64,000 nucleotides of DNA from Dendrophyllia cribrosa (GCA_024195265.1 JAJLRJ010000002.1:19969604-20033603); one strand, 5' to 3'. Counted from the first letter of the stretch, positions 1 through 14,100 are shown. Numbers and translations: made by a program. The notes: a model not told the origin generated them from the sequence alone.

Positions 1-980
1 GAATCATTGTTACAGCTTTCAATATAATGTTACACTAAAGGACTTTGTGCAAAAATCTTCTAAAATTGATTTTTTTGTAAAATGTTCGCTAATTAGCTAT
101 AGGTAATGAGTTACTCTTGTCAGAAATGCAAAAAATTAGGGGTCACCGACTTCATTTCCCAGACAAGATATCTGAAAGGCAAGTGCTACCCTAATTTAGA
201 TAAATGGTCTTCAACCTTACTTGATATGGCCCCAATGCCTGACTTCGTCTAAAAATATTGCAAATGAATCTTTAAAATGAAACTTTCTATCCAAGCGAGT
301 CAAATCTAAGCAAAGTTAATGCAAAGGCTGTTCAGTCATTAATTTATGTCCTTAAAGTGCTACTGCGATCAAATTTTTGATTTCCTTTTTTTACATCTTC
401 GTGTACAATTAGACTTTCTTACTCATCTTGCTAAATTTCAATCCATTACGAACATCAGAAGTCATTTTATTTTAACATTTATGTCCGAGAATTTACGGCC
501 GCCATTAATCAACCTTGTTCCAAGGCTTGGTTGCGAATGGGATAAAGTGACGTCAAAGGCCCAAACATACCTCACGGGTTGAAATTATAATAACAATAAG
601 TATTGAAAATCACGCGAAAAGCAACAAAAACTTTGGACTTGTTCTTCGTGCAATTCTCTACGCTTATTGTTATTATAATTTCAACCCGTGAGGTATGTTT
701 AAGCCTTTGACGTCACTTTATCCTATTCGCAACCAAGCCTTGGAACAAGGTTGATTAATGGCGGCCGTAAATTCTCGGACATAAGTGTTAAAATAAAATG
801 ACTTCTGATGTTCGTAATGGATTTAAATTTGGCAAGATGAGTAAGAAAGTGTAATTGTACACGAAGATGTAAAAAAATGAAAATCAAAAATTTGATCGCA
901 GTAGCACTTTAAGATTTGTTATTAATTGTGACATGAATAACGTGCGCAGATGTGCGAACGTCCTTAAAAGACAACTTTTA
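1..980. repeat. Dispersed repeat, interrupted by a long palindrome
   Basis: Positions 1-335 match 54486-54960 (shared words such as GGGTCACCGACTTC and CCAAGCGAG...AAATCTAAGCAAAGTTAA). A short piece near 945-970 matches about 55060-55075 (CGAACGTCCTTAAA). The palindrome at 335-925 separates the two parts, so it appears to have inserted into this repeat. The left boundary lies outside the window. Confidence 0.7.
335..925. mobile_element. Long foldback (inverted arms of about 260 bp)
   Basis: The left arm (about 335-600) and right arm (about 662-925) are near-perfect reverse complements around a spacer of about 60 bp. Examples are TGACGTCA in both arms and ACGGCCGCCATTAATCAACC against GGTTGATTAATGGCGGCCGT. 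No coding sequence is seen. It resembles a foldback or MITE-type element. Confidence 0.85.
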
Positions 981-1929
981 TTGTTACAGCTTACGGTTTT
1001 AACAAAATTTTAAGTGTCTAATAGTATAAGCTGCGCAAGCGCAGCAGGCAGTAAACAAAAAAAGCCACTTGGTTATATTACAACCAAATTTATTTTGTCC
1101 AAACAAAGGCTCAGAGTGAGTCATAGTTTTCTTATCCAGACATCATCAATCACACTAATCTGTTTGTACATTGTAACAAAAGTGAAAAATTTTAGGATTA
1201 CAATTATATTTAAAAGCCTTCATTAAATGTTCATGTATAAAAAGTGACAATTATAAAAGCTGTATGGATTTGTAGTTATTTACTATTGTGCATAACAGTG
1301 TTACACACAACTTCAACTTAATTCGTCAATTAGGTCATTCTTGGATTTCATTCATTGAAAAATCTAGTGATTACTCATATCTTTTATATTCTATAATTGA
1401 ATCTTGAATTTTGTTTTTAAGATTGCACTTTAAAAGGATTTCTTCCACCATATTGACTGTACTCCCCAAAAGTCAACTCTGATATCAATTTCATTTGTTG
1501 AAAACTTAATCTTTTAATAATGATGCTATTTGGAAGTTACAGTAAGTTATCTAATTTAAGAATGGAATATACAGTACATGAAGAATGCATGGCATTCATG
1601 AGTGAAGTGTGTTGACTGTTAAGTAATATTTTAATAGCTAATATAACATGAGCTTATTTTGGGTCAAATTATTATATGTGACTTACCTCATACCAATATA
1701 ACTTTCAGGTTTAATGTTTGGTGCACTGAGCAATCTTGAGCATTTATTATTTCCAGCATCCCTAATAATAAATTTGGATTTTTTTTGTTGGGTATTTGTT
1801 AACCCAAACAGTGTGTTGACAGTAGTTACCTAACCAACAATTTCTATCCAAACATCTGTGTGATGAACATCTACAGAATTTACTCTCCAATCCTTTGTGT
1901 TTTACTTAAATCAGCAGAAAAAATTGAAA
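926..1929. other. Region upstream of the RNF213-like gene
   Basis: This is A+T-rich sequence with no supported gene. It presumably contains the promoter and 5' UTR of the RNF213-like gene, but no TATA box or initiator could be singled out. Confidence 0.4.
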
Positions 1930-2166
1930 ATGTCTAAAGCTGGGTCTGATGGAACAAACAATCCTGGCTTTGGTCCTTTGAGTGGAGGTGATCTCGACAT
2001 TTCAACCAATGACAACAGCCATGGTGGTGACCACCTGCAGGGGACTGACTGGGGGAATTATGCAGATAAAACTTTTGAAGAATTTCTTTCAAGATGTCCA
2101 GGAGCCCATGGTGAGCCATCTGTAAGCTCTGTGAATCCTGGAGGACAAGATGATCATTCAAATCAG
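1930..2166 (+). CDS. RNF213-like exon 1 (N-terminal tail)
   Basis: This 79-codon exon starts at ATG 1930 and ends at a clear donor, CAG|GTATGT, in phase 0. It encodes a Gly/Ser/Asn/Asp-rich, probably disordered tail beginning MSKAGSDGTNN. It joins exon 2 (7076-7150, acceptor CCCCGCAG, 25 acidic codons, donor CAG|GTACTT). The 4.9-kb intron between them contains the minisatellite. Both exons are short, so their inclusion rests on splice signals and open phase rather than on homology. Confidence 0.6.
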
Positions 2167-5100
2167 GTATGTTGTTTAGATTTATACATGCAGGATTGAA
2201 GGGTAGAAATGATCAACAATGGGGTTTAAATTATTATTATTATTATGCTGAGAAACTCTTGACTGCCAAATGTCTACTTTGTTTTCCAGAAAATTATTAA
2301 CTTGCATGGTATCTTTGAATGCCTGCAAGTTTCTGACTGCCCAGCCCTCCTTTAAGTGAACACTCTCTCGTTTCTCCCTTTAGGGGTGACCTGCAGTAAT
2401 TGGACACTCACTTATTTTTCTCTTCTGGGGTCACCTGATGTAACTGAACACTACCTCACTTCTCCTTTGTGGGGTCACCTGCTGTAAGTGGACACTCCCT
2501 TATTCCTCTCTTCTGGGGTCACCTGAAAGTGGACACTCTCTCATTCCTTTCAGTGGACACTGTTATTCCTCTCTTCTGGGGTCACCTGCTGTAAGTGAAC
2601 ACTCCCTTATTCCTTCCTTCAGAAGTCACCTGCTGTAGATGGACACTTGCTTATTCCTTCCTTCTGAAGTCACCTGTTATGAGTGGACACGCCTTATTCC
2701 TCCCTTGTGTGGTCACCTGTAAGTGAACACTCCCTCATTCCTCCCTTCTGAGGTCACCTGCTGTAAGTGAACACTCCCTCATTCCTTCCTTCAGGGGGTC
2801 ACCTGCTGTCAGTGAACACTCCCTCATTCCTCCCTTCTGAGGTCACCTGTTGTAAGTGAACACTCCCTCATTACTCCCTTCAAGGGTCACCTGCTGTAAG
2901 TGAACACTCCCTCATTCCTCCCTTCAGGAGTCACCTGCTGTAAGGGAACACACTCTTATTCCTCCCTTCTGGGGTCACCTGCTGTAAGTGGACACTCCAG
3001 GCCCTCGTGCCTCCCTTCAGGGGTCACCTGCTGTAAGTGAACACTCACTTATTTCTCCCTTCAGGGGTCACCCGTTGTAAGTGGACATTCCCTTGTTTCT
3101 TCTTTCAGGGGTCACCTCCTGTAAGTTAACATTCAATCATTCCTGCCTTTATGGGTCATCCGCTGTATGTAAAAACTCCCTCATTCCTCCCTTTGGGGGA
3201 TCACCTGCTGTATGTTAACACTCCCTCATTTCTTCCTTTAGAGGTAACCTGTTGTAAGTGAACACTCCCTCATTTCTCCCTACAAAGGTCCCTTGCTGTA
3301 AGTCAACACTCTCTTATTTCTCCCTTCAGGGGTCACCTGTTGTAAGTGAACACTCCCTCATTCCTGCCATCAGAAGTTACCTGTTGTAAGTGAACACTCA
3401 TTCCTCCCTTCAAGAGTCACCTGTTGTAAGTGAACACTCATTCTTCCCTTCACGAGTCACCTGCTGTAAGTGAACACTCATTCCTCCCTTCAAGAGTCAC
3501 CTGTTGTAAGTGAACACTCATTCCTCCCTTCAAGGGTCACCTGTTGTAAGTGAACACTCATTCCTCCCTTCAAGAGTCACCTGCTGTAAGTGAACACTCA
3601 TTCCTCCCTTCACGAGTCACCTGCTGTAAGTGAACACTCATTCCTCTCTTCACGAGTCACCTGCTGTAAGTGAACACTCATTCCTCCCTTCAAGGGTCAC
3701 CTGTTGTAAGTGAACACTCATTCCTCCCTTCAAGAGTCACCTGTTGTAAGTGAACACTCATTCCTCCCTTCAAGAGTCACCTGTTGTAAGTGAACACTCA
3801 TTCCTCCCTTCAAGAGTCACCTGTTGTAAGTGAACACTCATTCCTCCCTTCAAGAGTCACCTGTTGTAAGTGAACACTCATTCCTCCCTTCAAGAGTCAC
3901 CTGTTGTAAGTGAACACTCATTCCTCCCTTCAAGAGTCCCCTGCTGTAAGTGAACACTCATTCCTCCCTTCAAGGGTCACCTGTTGTAAGTGAACACTCA
4001 TTCCTCTCTTCAAGAGTCACCTGCTGTAAGTGAACACTCATTCCTCCCTTCAAGGGTCACCTGTTGTAAGTGAACACTCATTCCTCCCTTCAAGAGTCAC
4101 CTGCTGTAAGTGAACACTCATTCCTCCCTTCAAGGGTCACCTGTTGTAAGTGAACACTCATTCCTCCCTTCAAGAGTCACCTGCTGTAAGTGAACACTCA
4201 TTCCTCCCTTCAAAGGTCACCTGTTGTAAGTGAACACTCATTCCTCCCTTCAAGAGTCACCTGTTGTAAGTGAACACTCATTCTTCCCTTCACGAGTCAC
4301 CTGCTGTAAGTGAACACTCATTCCTCCCTTCAAGGGTCACCTGTTGTAAGTGAACACTCATTCCTCCCTTCAAGAGTCACCTGCTGTAAGTGAACACTCA
4401 TTCCTCCCTTCAAAGGTCACCTGTTGTAAGTGAACACTCATTCCTCCCTTCAAGAGTCACCTGTTGTAAGTGAACACTCATTCCTCCCTTCAAGGGTCAC
4501 CTGTTGTAAGTGAACACTCATTCCTCCCTTCAAGAGTCACCTGTTGTAAGTGAACACTCATTCCTCCCTTCAAGAGTCACCTGTTGTAAGTGAACACTCA
4601 TTCCTCCCTTCAAGAGTCACCTGTTGTAAGTGAACACTCATTCCTCCCTTCAAGAGTCCCCTGCTGTAAGTGAACACTCATTCCTCCCTTCAAGAGTCAC
4701 CTGTTGTAAGTTAACACTCATTCCTCCCTTCAAGGGTCACCTGCTGTAAGTGAACACTCATTCCTCCCTTCAAGAGTCACCTGTTGTAAGTGAACACTCA
4801 TTCCTCCCTTCAAGAGTCACCTGTTGTAAGTGAACACTCATTCCTCCCTTCAAGAGTCACCTGTTGTAAGTGAACACTCATTCCTCCCTTCAAGAGTCAC
4901 CTGTTGTAAGTGAACACTCATTCCTCCCTTCAAGAGTCACCTGTTGTAAGTGAACATTCATTCCTCCCTTCAAGAGTCACCTGTTGTAAGTTAACACTCA
5001 TTCCTCCCTTCAAGGGTCACCTGCTGTAAGTGAACACTCATTCCTCCCTTCAAGAGTCACCTGTTGTAAGTGAACACTCATTTCTCCCTTCAAGGGTCCC

Positions 5101-8100
5101 CTGCTGTAAGTGAACACTCCCTTATTTCTCCCTTCAGGGGTCACCTGCTGTAACTGACACTCCCTCATTCCTCCCTTCAGGAGTCACCTGCTATAAGTGG
5201 ACACTCCCTTATTCCTCTCTTCTGGGGTCACCTGCTGTAAGTGGACACTCCCTTATTCCTTCCTTCAGAAGTCACCTGCTGTAGATGGACACTCCCTTAT
5301 TCCTTCTTTCTGAAGTCACGTGTTGTAAGTGGACACGCCTTATGCATCCCTTGTGGGGTCACCTGTAAGTGAACACTCCCTCTTTCCTCCCTTTTGAGGT
5401 CACCTGCTGTAAGTGAACATTCCCTCATTCCTCCCTTCAGGGGTCACCTGCTGTATGTAAACACTCCCTCATTTCTCCATTCAGGGGTCACCTGCTGTAA
5501 GTGAACACTTACTTATTACTCCCTTCTGGGGTCACCTGCTGTAAGTGGACATGCCTTATTCCTCCCTTGTGGGGTCACCTGTAAGTGAACACTCCCTCAT
5601 TCCTCGCTTCAGGGGTCACCTGCTGTATGTAAACTCTCCCTCATTTCCCCATTCAGGGGTCACCTGCTGTAAGTGAACACTCACTTATTCCTCCCTTCTG
5701 GGGTCACCTGCTGTAAGTGGACACTCCCTCATTCCTCCATTCTGGGGTCACCTGCTGTAAGTGGATACTTCCTCATTCATCCATTCAAGGGTCACCTGCT
5801 GTAAGTGGACGCTTGTGCCTCCCTTCTGGAATTTATCCACTGTTTCACCTCGTGCGATAGTTGCAGTAGCAAAAGAACTGAAATCTTTTACAGGAGCCAT
5901 TTTCTTTGTTTTTGTTCCCTTTTGCTGATCATAGTCAAAGTAGACAATGTAAAATATTATAAATCCCTTTCCATTGTCCCTGGCTTAGGTTTTGGTGTCT
6001 TAAGATAAGATAATAAGATAATGACTTTATTTAAACTGATAACTTTGAGAATAACATTGAGAATGTAACAAAATTAGCAAAAGTTGTAAGTTTTAGTTTG
6101 CGTTCCTCCCTCAAGCAGACTTTGTTGATCCCAATTTCTTTACTTGTCAACAGATTAACTTTCAGTAGCCTAGGAGAGACCAGAGTAAGACTGGTGCAAA
6201 TGTGCCTCTGTGTTATTCAAAACACTCTCTGGTCATTCCACATACAATTTTGTTGCCCAATTAAGCACAAAACGTTTGATAAACTCACTTCATGATCAAA
6301 GCACTGATCTTTTCATATTCCCTGAAGCAAGAAATGGCTTCTCTTTTGCTTTGGTTTGCTGTCTCCTTGTCTGGAACAATTTCTCCCCAGGACAACAGTC
6401 GGAAGCCACAAAATAGCCCTCGGCTTCCCTTGGATACTCTCACGCATATAGCAGAAAGAATAAGCTGCTTTCAACGTTTAGGACATGTTTATTAATTTTC
6501 AAGAAAACTTGGATCCTTTGAAGACCTCGAACAGTCATGATAGCAAATTCAAACTTTGGACAGACATGTTTCACTTATGCTACAATCCAATAAACAGCAT
6601 AATCATAAGTGAACACGAACACGAGGAGGGGCCTAGCTTCTTATTCCAAAACTCTGTGTAGTATGCAGTAATAATACATTCTAAGGTGCTGTGCAATGGT
6701 TCCATTAGCTTGTCATTCATTAATGCATAGAAGTGCCGAATATGATTTATCTTCCCCTTAATGTTTTGCTTTTACCAAGGTTAAAAGCACCTCCCACTTT
6801 CGTAAATGTAAAACTCTCATGGTCACAAGGAAAATAAGTTATTTTAGCAAATGTTGTGTCGATGTGTTTGATTAATTGTTCTTTTCTAAAATTGGCTAGA
6901 GTTTTTGTAATACTATCACAGTCAATGGACCATGTTGGGACCAGAATGAAATCTCCATTTTAATGAGGTTTCTGTCTTATAGAGAGTTTTATCTTAGAGA
7001 GCTGTTTAAAGTGTTTTCATTTTAATTGGGTTGGATTTAAGAACTTCATATAATCTTTTTGTTTTATCCCCGCAGAATGAGGGACATGCCTTAAGTGACA
7101 CAGATGAGGAATTTATTAGGCCCCAGGAGCCTTCTGATAATAAAGGACAGGTACTTAACTAGCTGAAATGGTCTTCAATTTTTAGTTAATACCTTCATAG
7201 TATATTGATTTTTAGATTTTCCATTTCAGCGAATCCTTTCATTAAAAGAGGAGCCTTTTGTTTTGCCGGGCATTGTGTGAATGAAAAAGAAAACCGTCTC
7301 CAGTCCTCTAAAGTCGTACGAAATGAACTGAAAGAAAAGCAATGTTTGTGTTACTTTAAAAAAAAAATACACTGAGTCACAGATTTCTAAAACACTAAAA
7401 TTGATGCAGTTATTGTGAACATATGTAATAGGTTTTGTTTAGGAAATAATGTCATCGCAAAATTGGTTATATAACAAATTATAACAGCTGTCAAATGTTG
7501 TCAATGTCACTTGTAACAAAAATGTTCTTCTTTACAGTATCTCAGGTATGTTTTCCATCTTTATGCGGATGAAGACATCGAGTCAGTGAAGATTTTAACA
7601 GAGAAGCCAATGCTCAATGGTAAAGTCACGATGTTCCTTGAGCATTGTCCAGATGACAAGAGGTATTTTACGTCTCCTGCATTATTCATCCATGCCAATG
7701 AGGAAGATACCTTTAGCTATCGGTATGTGGTAAAATACAATAAGGGACTAGTGAAGGCTGTAACCGCATTCCTTGCTAGCCACTTGATTGGAAAAAAAGA
7801 CGAAAATACAGTAAAAGAGACACGTGCACGCAAGCTTAATAAAGGAATGCACCAGTTTGACATTTTTCGCAATCCCAGTGATTCTTCAAGGATGAGAAGT
7901 GTTTTCCTTGGACAAACGTTCTTTATCAAACTGTTATGTCAAGGGCTAGAAAATGGTGGTGATCTCAGGGAGTTGTTGATTGAGTGTGAAAACATAGGCT
8001 TTGGTCACCCAGGGTATTCTATTGAAGACGTAAGACGGTTTTTGAAGTGGGTTGAAAATATAATCAACAATTACCGCAATCCTTATCAGGGCGTCTTTAT

Positions 8101-11100
8101 ATGCTCACTTCTTGGCCAGTTAGTGGATCGCGGGCGTAACTGGACGGCCGGATACACTTGCAGTTTGTTAGGACAGAAGTTCGCTGATTTGATTTTGCTA
8201 TCCTTTGCTCGTTGTCCCTACACGACATTACCTCAAAGCAGTACAAAGTTCATCAAAATCGTAGCTGAAGATCTTTTCAAAGTTGGTTCTTCGAAAGGTT
8301 GCTTGATGTTTATCAAGTATTTCTGTAATCTGTTAGATGTCAACTATGTAATGCAGGTTGTGGACAAACTTTCATCACAGACGTACACGGAACAACAATT
8401 CGACCAACATGTGCTTCCTTTGTTGGACTCCCTGAAGAGATTAACGGACCGTGCCAACTGTACGAGATATTCGTCGTATGCCGTAAGCTGTTCTCCAAGT
8501 GTCCAGTGCCTCTGGAATCTTTATCACATTATGTCGCTCTCTTTCCCCGATTTCGTGCAGAGCCTAAACAAAGACGTTTCAAGTGTTTACTGCAAGTTCA
8601 TTTCACGCAATCGTGCAAGAAAACCAGATCTTCTTGACTCGTTGTTTTGGTCTCGGGTACCGGAAAAATTGAAGGAAAATCTAGCCAATCCGTTTTGCAA
8701 GGCACTGGCCGACCAAGTTCTTTCAGAAACTGTCTGGTCAAAAGAAAGGCTTGTCAGTTTAAAGGTCATCGCCTCTGACGAAAGATTGTATTCATCGGAT
8801 CAGTTTCATTATTTCATTTTAGGCGTTATGACACACAAGTGTAAAGAAGTGGTATCCATTCTCCCAGCTCTCCTGGAGGTGACTGCATATTGCTCATACT
8901 GGAAGACCAACATCTCTGACAAAGACAAAGAAAACGTTTGCCATCATTGGTTAAGAACTAATATCCGTGAAGCTGGGACAAAGCCTAAAGACAAGGTCCT
9001 TGGTGTTGTAGAAGCCTTTCAGTCGCTCTTTACAACAGATGTATTAAAAGCCAACGGAAAACTTTGTGAAGCTATGGAGAAAGTGTTGGAACGTTTTGTC
9101 CTCAGGAGTGGTCCTGAGTCTATAATGTTGGCGTTTAAAGATAGTCAGAATTGTTCCCCAGCAATTCAGGAACGCCTCATTTTACTTCTTAAAAGTGCGA
9201 CAAAACAACATTGTGGTACAGGAGACCATCAGTCAAAATTTAGGCAGATGATTAGAATGCTTGGCTATGATGTTTCAAAAGAAGGAAAGGATTTGCGAAA
9301 GGCTAAGCTGGAGAGGTAGGTAGATTACGTGTGGTGTATGCAAATTTTAAAGCTTATGAGTGAAGAAGACTGCAAACTGTCCTTGTGTGAATACTTTGCT
9401 AGATATTAATGTATGTATTTTGCTGCAATTTCGGTTTATTTTTCCATCCCTTTTCCGTCAAGCAAGTTAAAACAATGAGAAAATATCACTACTTTTCTTT
9501 ATCCCAAGCCTTTTTTGTGTCATTGTTACCGGCTGATTAAATGACGATGTTCAATTTTATACAGTTTAGAATTTGATGACGGAAAACCAAAACCAAAGTG
9601 GTCACAGTCACAGGCCATTAAAAACTAAGCAAATAATGCAATAAACCGGTCACAACTTCAAGCAGAAACCAACACTCCAGCGCCAAGTAAACCACGCACA
9701 TAGCATTGTAAAGTAAAACCCACGCAATACTGGTTTTCTTTGGGCAGTCACTCAACTCCAAACAGTGATAGTTCATTAAATTCCAGTCTACTTACTTTCG
9801 TACATTTGTAATTTGCAGTTAATTTAATTATTCACTTGATCTTTTTTTCTTAGGGCCGAAGAAGAAGTTCTTTTAACTTTGTTGGATGACGTCCCGATGC
9901 CAATTGAACAAGGTCATGAAGAAATCTTCAAGGCAATGATTTCTTCAAGTGAAATTTGGTTGCCCGTGTTGAGTGCACTTCACCCCCAGAGTACACTCAT
10001 GGGACATCCAAAGGTTTTGGCGGCCATAGATGTGTTACACCAGTTAACAGTCTCCTTACAAAGGTACCAGTTGCCTGTATCCTTTTTTCTAGGTCTAAAG
10101 GACAAAGAGCTCCATCTGCTTGCGAAGTTTTGCGCCTTGGCTTCTTCCTTGGAGTCAAAAGTTGAACAAAACAAAGTAGATCACTGGACGACGGAATTTT
10201 CTAAAGAGCGTGAAACTGCACAAACCTTCTGTGAACGATTCTCTAAATTGGAGGAAACAATCCACTTCCTCGAGATAGTATCCAAGGACATTGTTGCAAT
10301 ATCTGACGTAAAGTCGCTAGTCCATGAAGTCAACAAAAGGAAGATGGCGAACACCACAACCACCCTTAAAGATGTTGTTGATGTTGATTACTGGGGACCA
10401 CTGCGCAGGTTGATTGACACTGAAGAGGCAACCACCCGGCTTCAAGGATCGGTTGTATTTGCCAACGTTGCACGTACGTGTTTGACAGAGGCCTTTGCAG
10501 TAAGTCAAACGGTAGAGGGGGAGGCAGTCGATACTCCAGAAACCCTTTCAAAATTCAAATCAGAGAGCAACACAGAACATACAGCAGCTGAAATATTATC
10601 CCTTCTTGAAAGCAAAGGATTTCTTCAGTTCAAAGAAGCATGCACTAATCTGTTTGATACAGGTAAGGATCTGAACGTTAAAGAATTGAACATGCTCTTC
10701 AATGGAATTGCCAATGAAGACGCCCTTCAGAGAGAACTAAAAGTGATCAGTTCCCTTTGTGCTGCTTTGGTTCCTTCTCGAAAAAAGAAAATGTTGCTGA
10801 ACTACTTACACTTTCCTCTTGTTCGTGTGAAAGTTGAGCAGCTGATGTCAGTATTTGCAGCCCTTGGTTATGGAGATGCCGAAGATGATACAGTGATCAA
10901 GGATCTGCAAGAATTCATCTTTTCCATTCATACTACCGACGTTACACTTGCACGTCTCTCTGAAGTTGTTGAAAACGAGAGCGTGGCCACGGTTGATCGC
11001 AAGCTTGATGACAATTTGACAACCATCATAACAACTCTTCAAGAGTCAAGTGAGCTGATCTCCTTCATGAAAGAAACGGCAGGTGAAGACATCAGGATAC

Positions 11101-14100
11101 TAATTGATGCTGTAGAAGAACATTCTGACCAATTTGTTTCTGAAGCCACTGTATCTGATTTGATTGATGTTCATGGATTTCTACGAACCTTTTTAAGAGA
11201 AACGCCGAAAGATCCGCTAATGTTCCTGAATAGCCTTGAGAAATGCTACAGCAAGCTTGAAAAGAAAAAAGAAATGGCAGCTAAGATCAAAGAATGCGGC
11301 TGTAATGTTCACAGTCTGCGAGGTCTGTACATGAATGTTGCCAACCGAGGAGAGATGACGAAAGAAATTATCAGTAATGCAGTGAAGAAAGGGTGTTACC
11401 TCATCAAGGCCACCCCAGATGGATCGTGTGACGTTCAGCTGAGCTATTGTCGCCAGGATGGTGCCTCTACGACAAGCTACAACATGGCAGAGCTAAATGA
11501 CCTTAGAAGTCGAGCTCTCCTCATTGTGAACACTGACAAAAAGCAAGAAAAGATGGTACCGTCGGAAGACTGTGAGTCTACAGCTGCTTCTGTGAACATG
11601 ACCTTGTCTGCATTTACCCAACAAGTTGAAATGATTACCGACATCCTCAACATGGTAATGTTGTTGCGTGAGTCAGGTCATCCACAGTTTGATAAAACAT
11701 TTTGGTTCAAACTTAGTTCCTATGAAGAGACTGAAAAACTAGCAAATTACTTGAAAACGCAGTTGAAGCAGTGGAAAAACGTCTTGAATGTTTTGCAAAA
11801 AGAGCATTATTTCCTGAACTTCTTTCATCCCGACCAGCTTTGGATCCTGAAGAAATTTTTCTCCAGACCTTTGCCTAATAACAAAGCAAGTCTGTCTCTG
11901 AAAAGCACAGTTCACGGCCTGCTTCGTTTTGTGGATCCCACTACTCGTCTCGAGGACCTTGATGATTTTCGTCACCTGTACAAAGCACCTAAAGAAACCA
12001 CTGGGCAGGAAAGTGATCTCCGCGCCATTGGAGAAGTTCTAGATGCTATATTCATTCCCCGTCAAACTGCGAAGTCAAATAAGGCAGCACAACATGATCT
12101 GCAAAGAGCTGTTAAACCAGGCGAGCTATTTGTAGCAGTCCTTGAGGAAAACAGTAAACAAACCGCTCATGTAGTCATGTCTTTATTCGAAACTACAGCA
12201 GGGTCGTATCCCCAACCTAGCCAAGTTCTTTTCTGTCATTCTGAGACCAGTTGGGAAGAGGTTGAACGGCTTCTGAAACGTGCATTTGAAGCACATGAGC
12301 ATTCCACGGCAGTCAAATTGCATTGCTTAGCTAACGTAGAAAACTTGTCAAACGACATGCAGTTTGAGCTTGTTGCCGCCATCAGGTCGTACCAACAGAG
12401 TGCAGAAGGTCCATACCTACTGAGCATAGTTTGCTGTGGAGGAATTCATCATCATATTGCCGATCAGTTTTCTTCATCAGCACACGTTATTGGAATGACT
12501 GATGTTCAACTGCGGGTCGCATTCAAAAGAGACTTCCCAGAAGTTTTCATGGTCACATCGGACCTTCCAGGTGTTGGAAAAACAGAAAACATTCATGAAC
12601 ATGCTGCATCCCGAAAAAAGAGAGTTGTCACAATTCCAATCAGTGGACCCTTGTCACGAAGAAATCTTGTGAAGAGGTTGTCCGGTTTGCAGTTTGGTCC
12701 ATATGAGTGCATTCACTTTGATGTTGGCGAAGTGGATGATCCTTCCGTTCTAGACACCCTGATTTTTGAGCTTGTCATAGTTGGGATGGTTTCCTCTGGA
12801 ACAGACCTCTTTCACCTCCCAACCAAACATGTGTACATCGAAATTGCAAACACACTGAGGCACTGGTTGCAAGATTCCCTTCCTGTCACGAAGTGTTTTT
12901 CCCCAATGCACATAAAGCTAGATGGCTACAAAAACCTTGTTGTGAGCCAAGAATCATTGAGCGCCATTCAAGTGGTTTGTCAATATCTCGATGCTTTTGA
13001 ATCTGGAAAATTGGAAAGCAAAGATGTGAGACCTGATAAATTGAAGGCTCTACCTCCAGAACGCTGCAAAGAACTGCTATCAAAACATTTCTCGTCAAGT
13101 GGTGACCTGTCATACAACATAGTCGACAGTTTTATCAAGGTGTTTGCTAATCAGCTTTTGCAGTTTTCCGCAAGTCCGTACTTCAAACCTCACAATTTGA
13201 GGGTCGTACTTGGTCCCTCACATGATGTCCGAAATTGCTTGTTTAAGGCCCTTTTAGATGTTTCGAGGGAGTTTGCGTCCCGCTCTGTTGTGACGTGCAA
13301 GAGTGTCCAGTCAGAAGCCATCTCCAAAGACCAAGCAACCGAAGTGCTTAAAATGATTCAGTTGCAGTCAAAGAATGTTGCTGAGAAAATGGTTGAACGC
13401 GTGGAAGGAATGATACAATGGGCTGACAACAACCACCTTGTAATTGTCTTCCACGGTCTTGAAGCACTAACAATTTCAGCTCTGTATCGTGATTTGTCAT
13501 TAGTGCCTTCAAAACGCAAGCCGTAAAGGATAAAGGTATGGATGACTTCACAAAGATGGACCAGAAACAGCTTCAGCAGAGATTGGATCGAATTGTTCGA
13601 ACAACTCCACGAGAAAAAGATGACAGCTTACAGAACCTGGATTATGCTCTTACTCCAGACAACATTCTCAAAATGATTTTAATAATTCAACGCATAAGAG
13701 CAGGCATTCCAGTCATTGTCATGGGAGAAACTGGCTGCGGAAAGACCAGTCTGGTCAGGTACCTTGCCAAGACGTGTGGAGTCCCATTTCACGTGTTCAA
13801 TTTCCATGCGGGTGTGAGTGAGGATGAGCTAGTAAATTTTGTGCACAAAATGGAAAAAGAAGCAGTAAGTGGCACTGAAGTTTGGGTTTTTCTTGATGAG
13901 ATAAACACTTGTGATTACCTTGGAACCATCAGTGAGATGATCTGCCATCGTAGCATCAAAGGCAAGCCGCTCATTCCAAACCTGATGTTTATTGCTGCCT
14001 GCAATCCATACCGTCTTCGTCCTCTTGGAAAAATCACAACGGCCGGTTTAAGTGGAAAGACAATTATGGATGAATATTCCAAACTGGTGTACCGCGTGCA

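Noticed and set aside
2355..5830. Direct-repeat array considered as a CRISPR array
   Set aside because: Units are contiguous with no unique spacers and the genome is eukaryotic; it is a minisatellite.
13500..13526. Programmed -1 ribosomal frameshift
   Set aside because: The zero-frame codons (TCA AAA CGC) do not form a slippery heptamer, and nothing like this is known in the family; a one-base deletion or assembly error is simpler.
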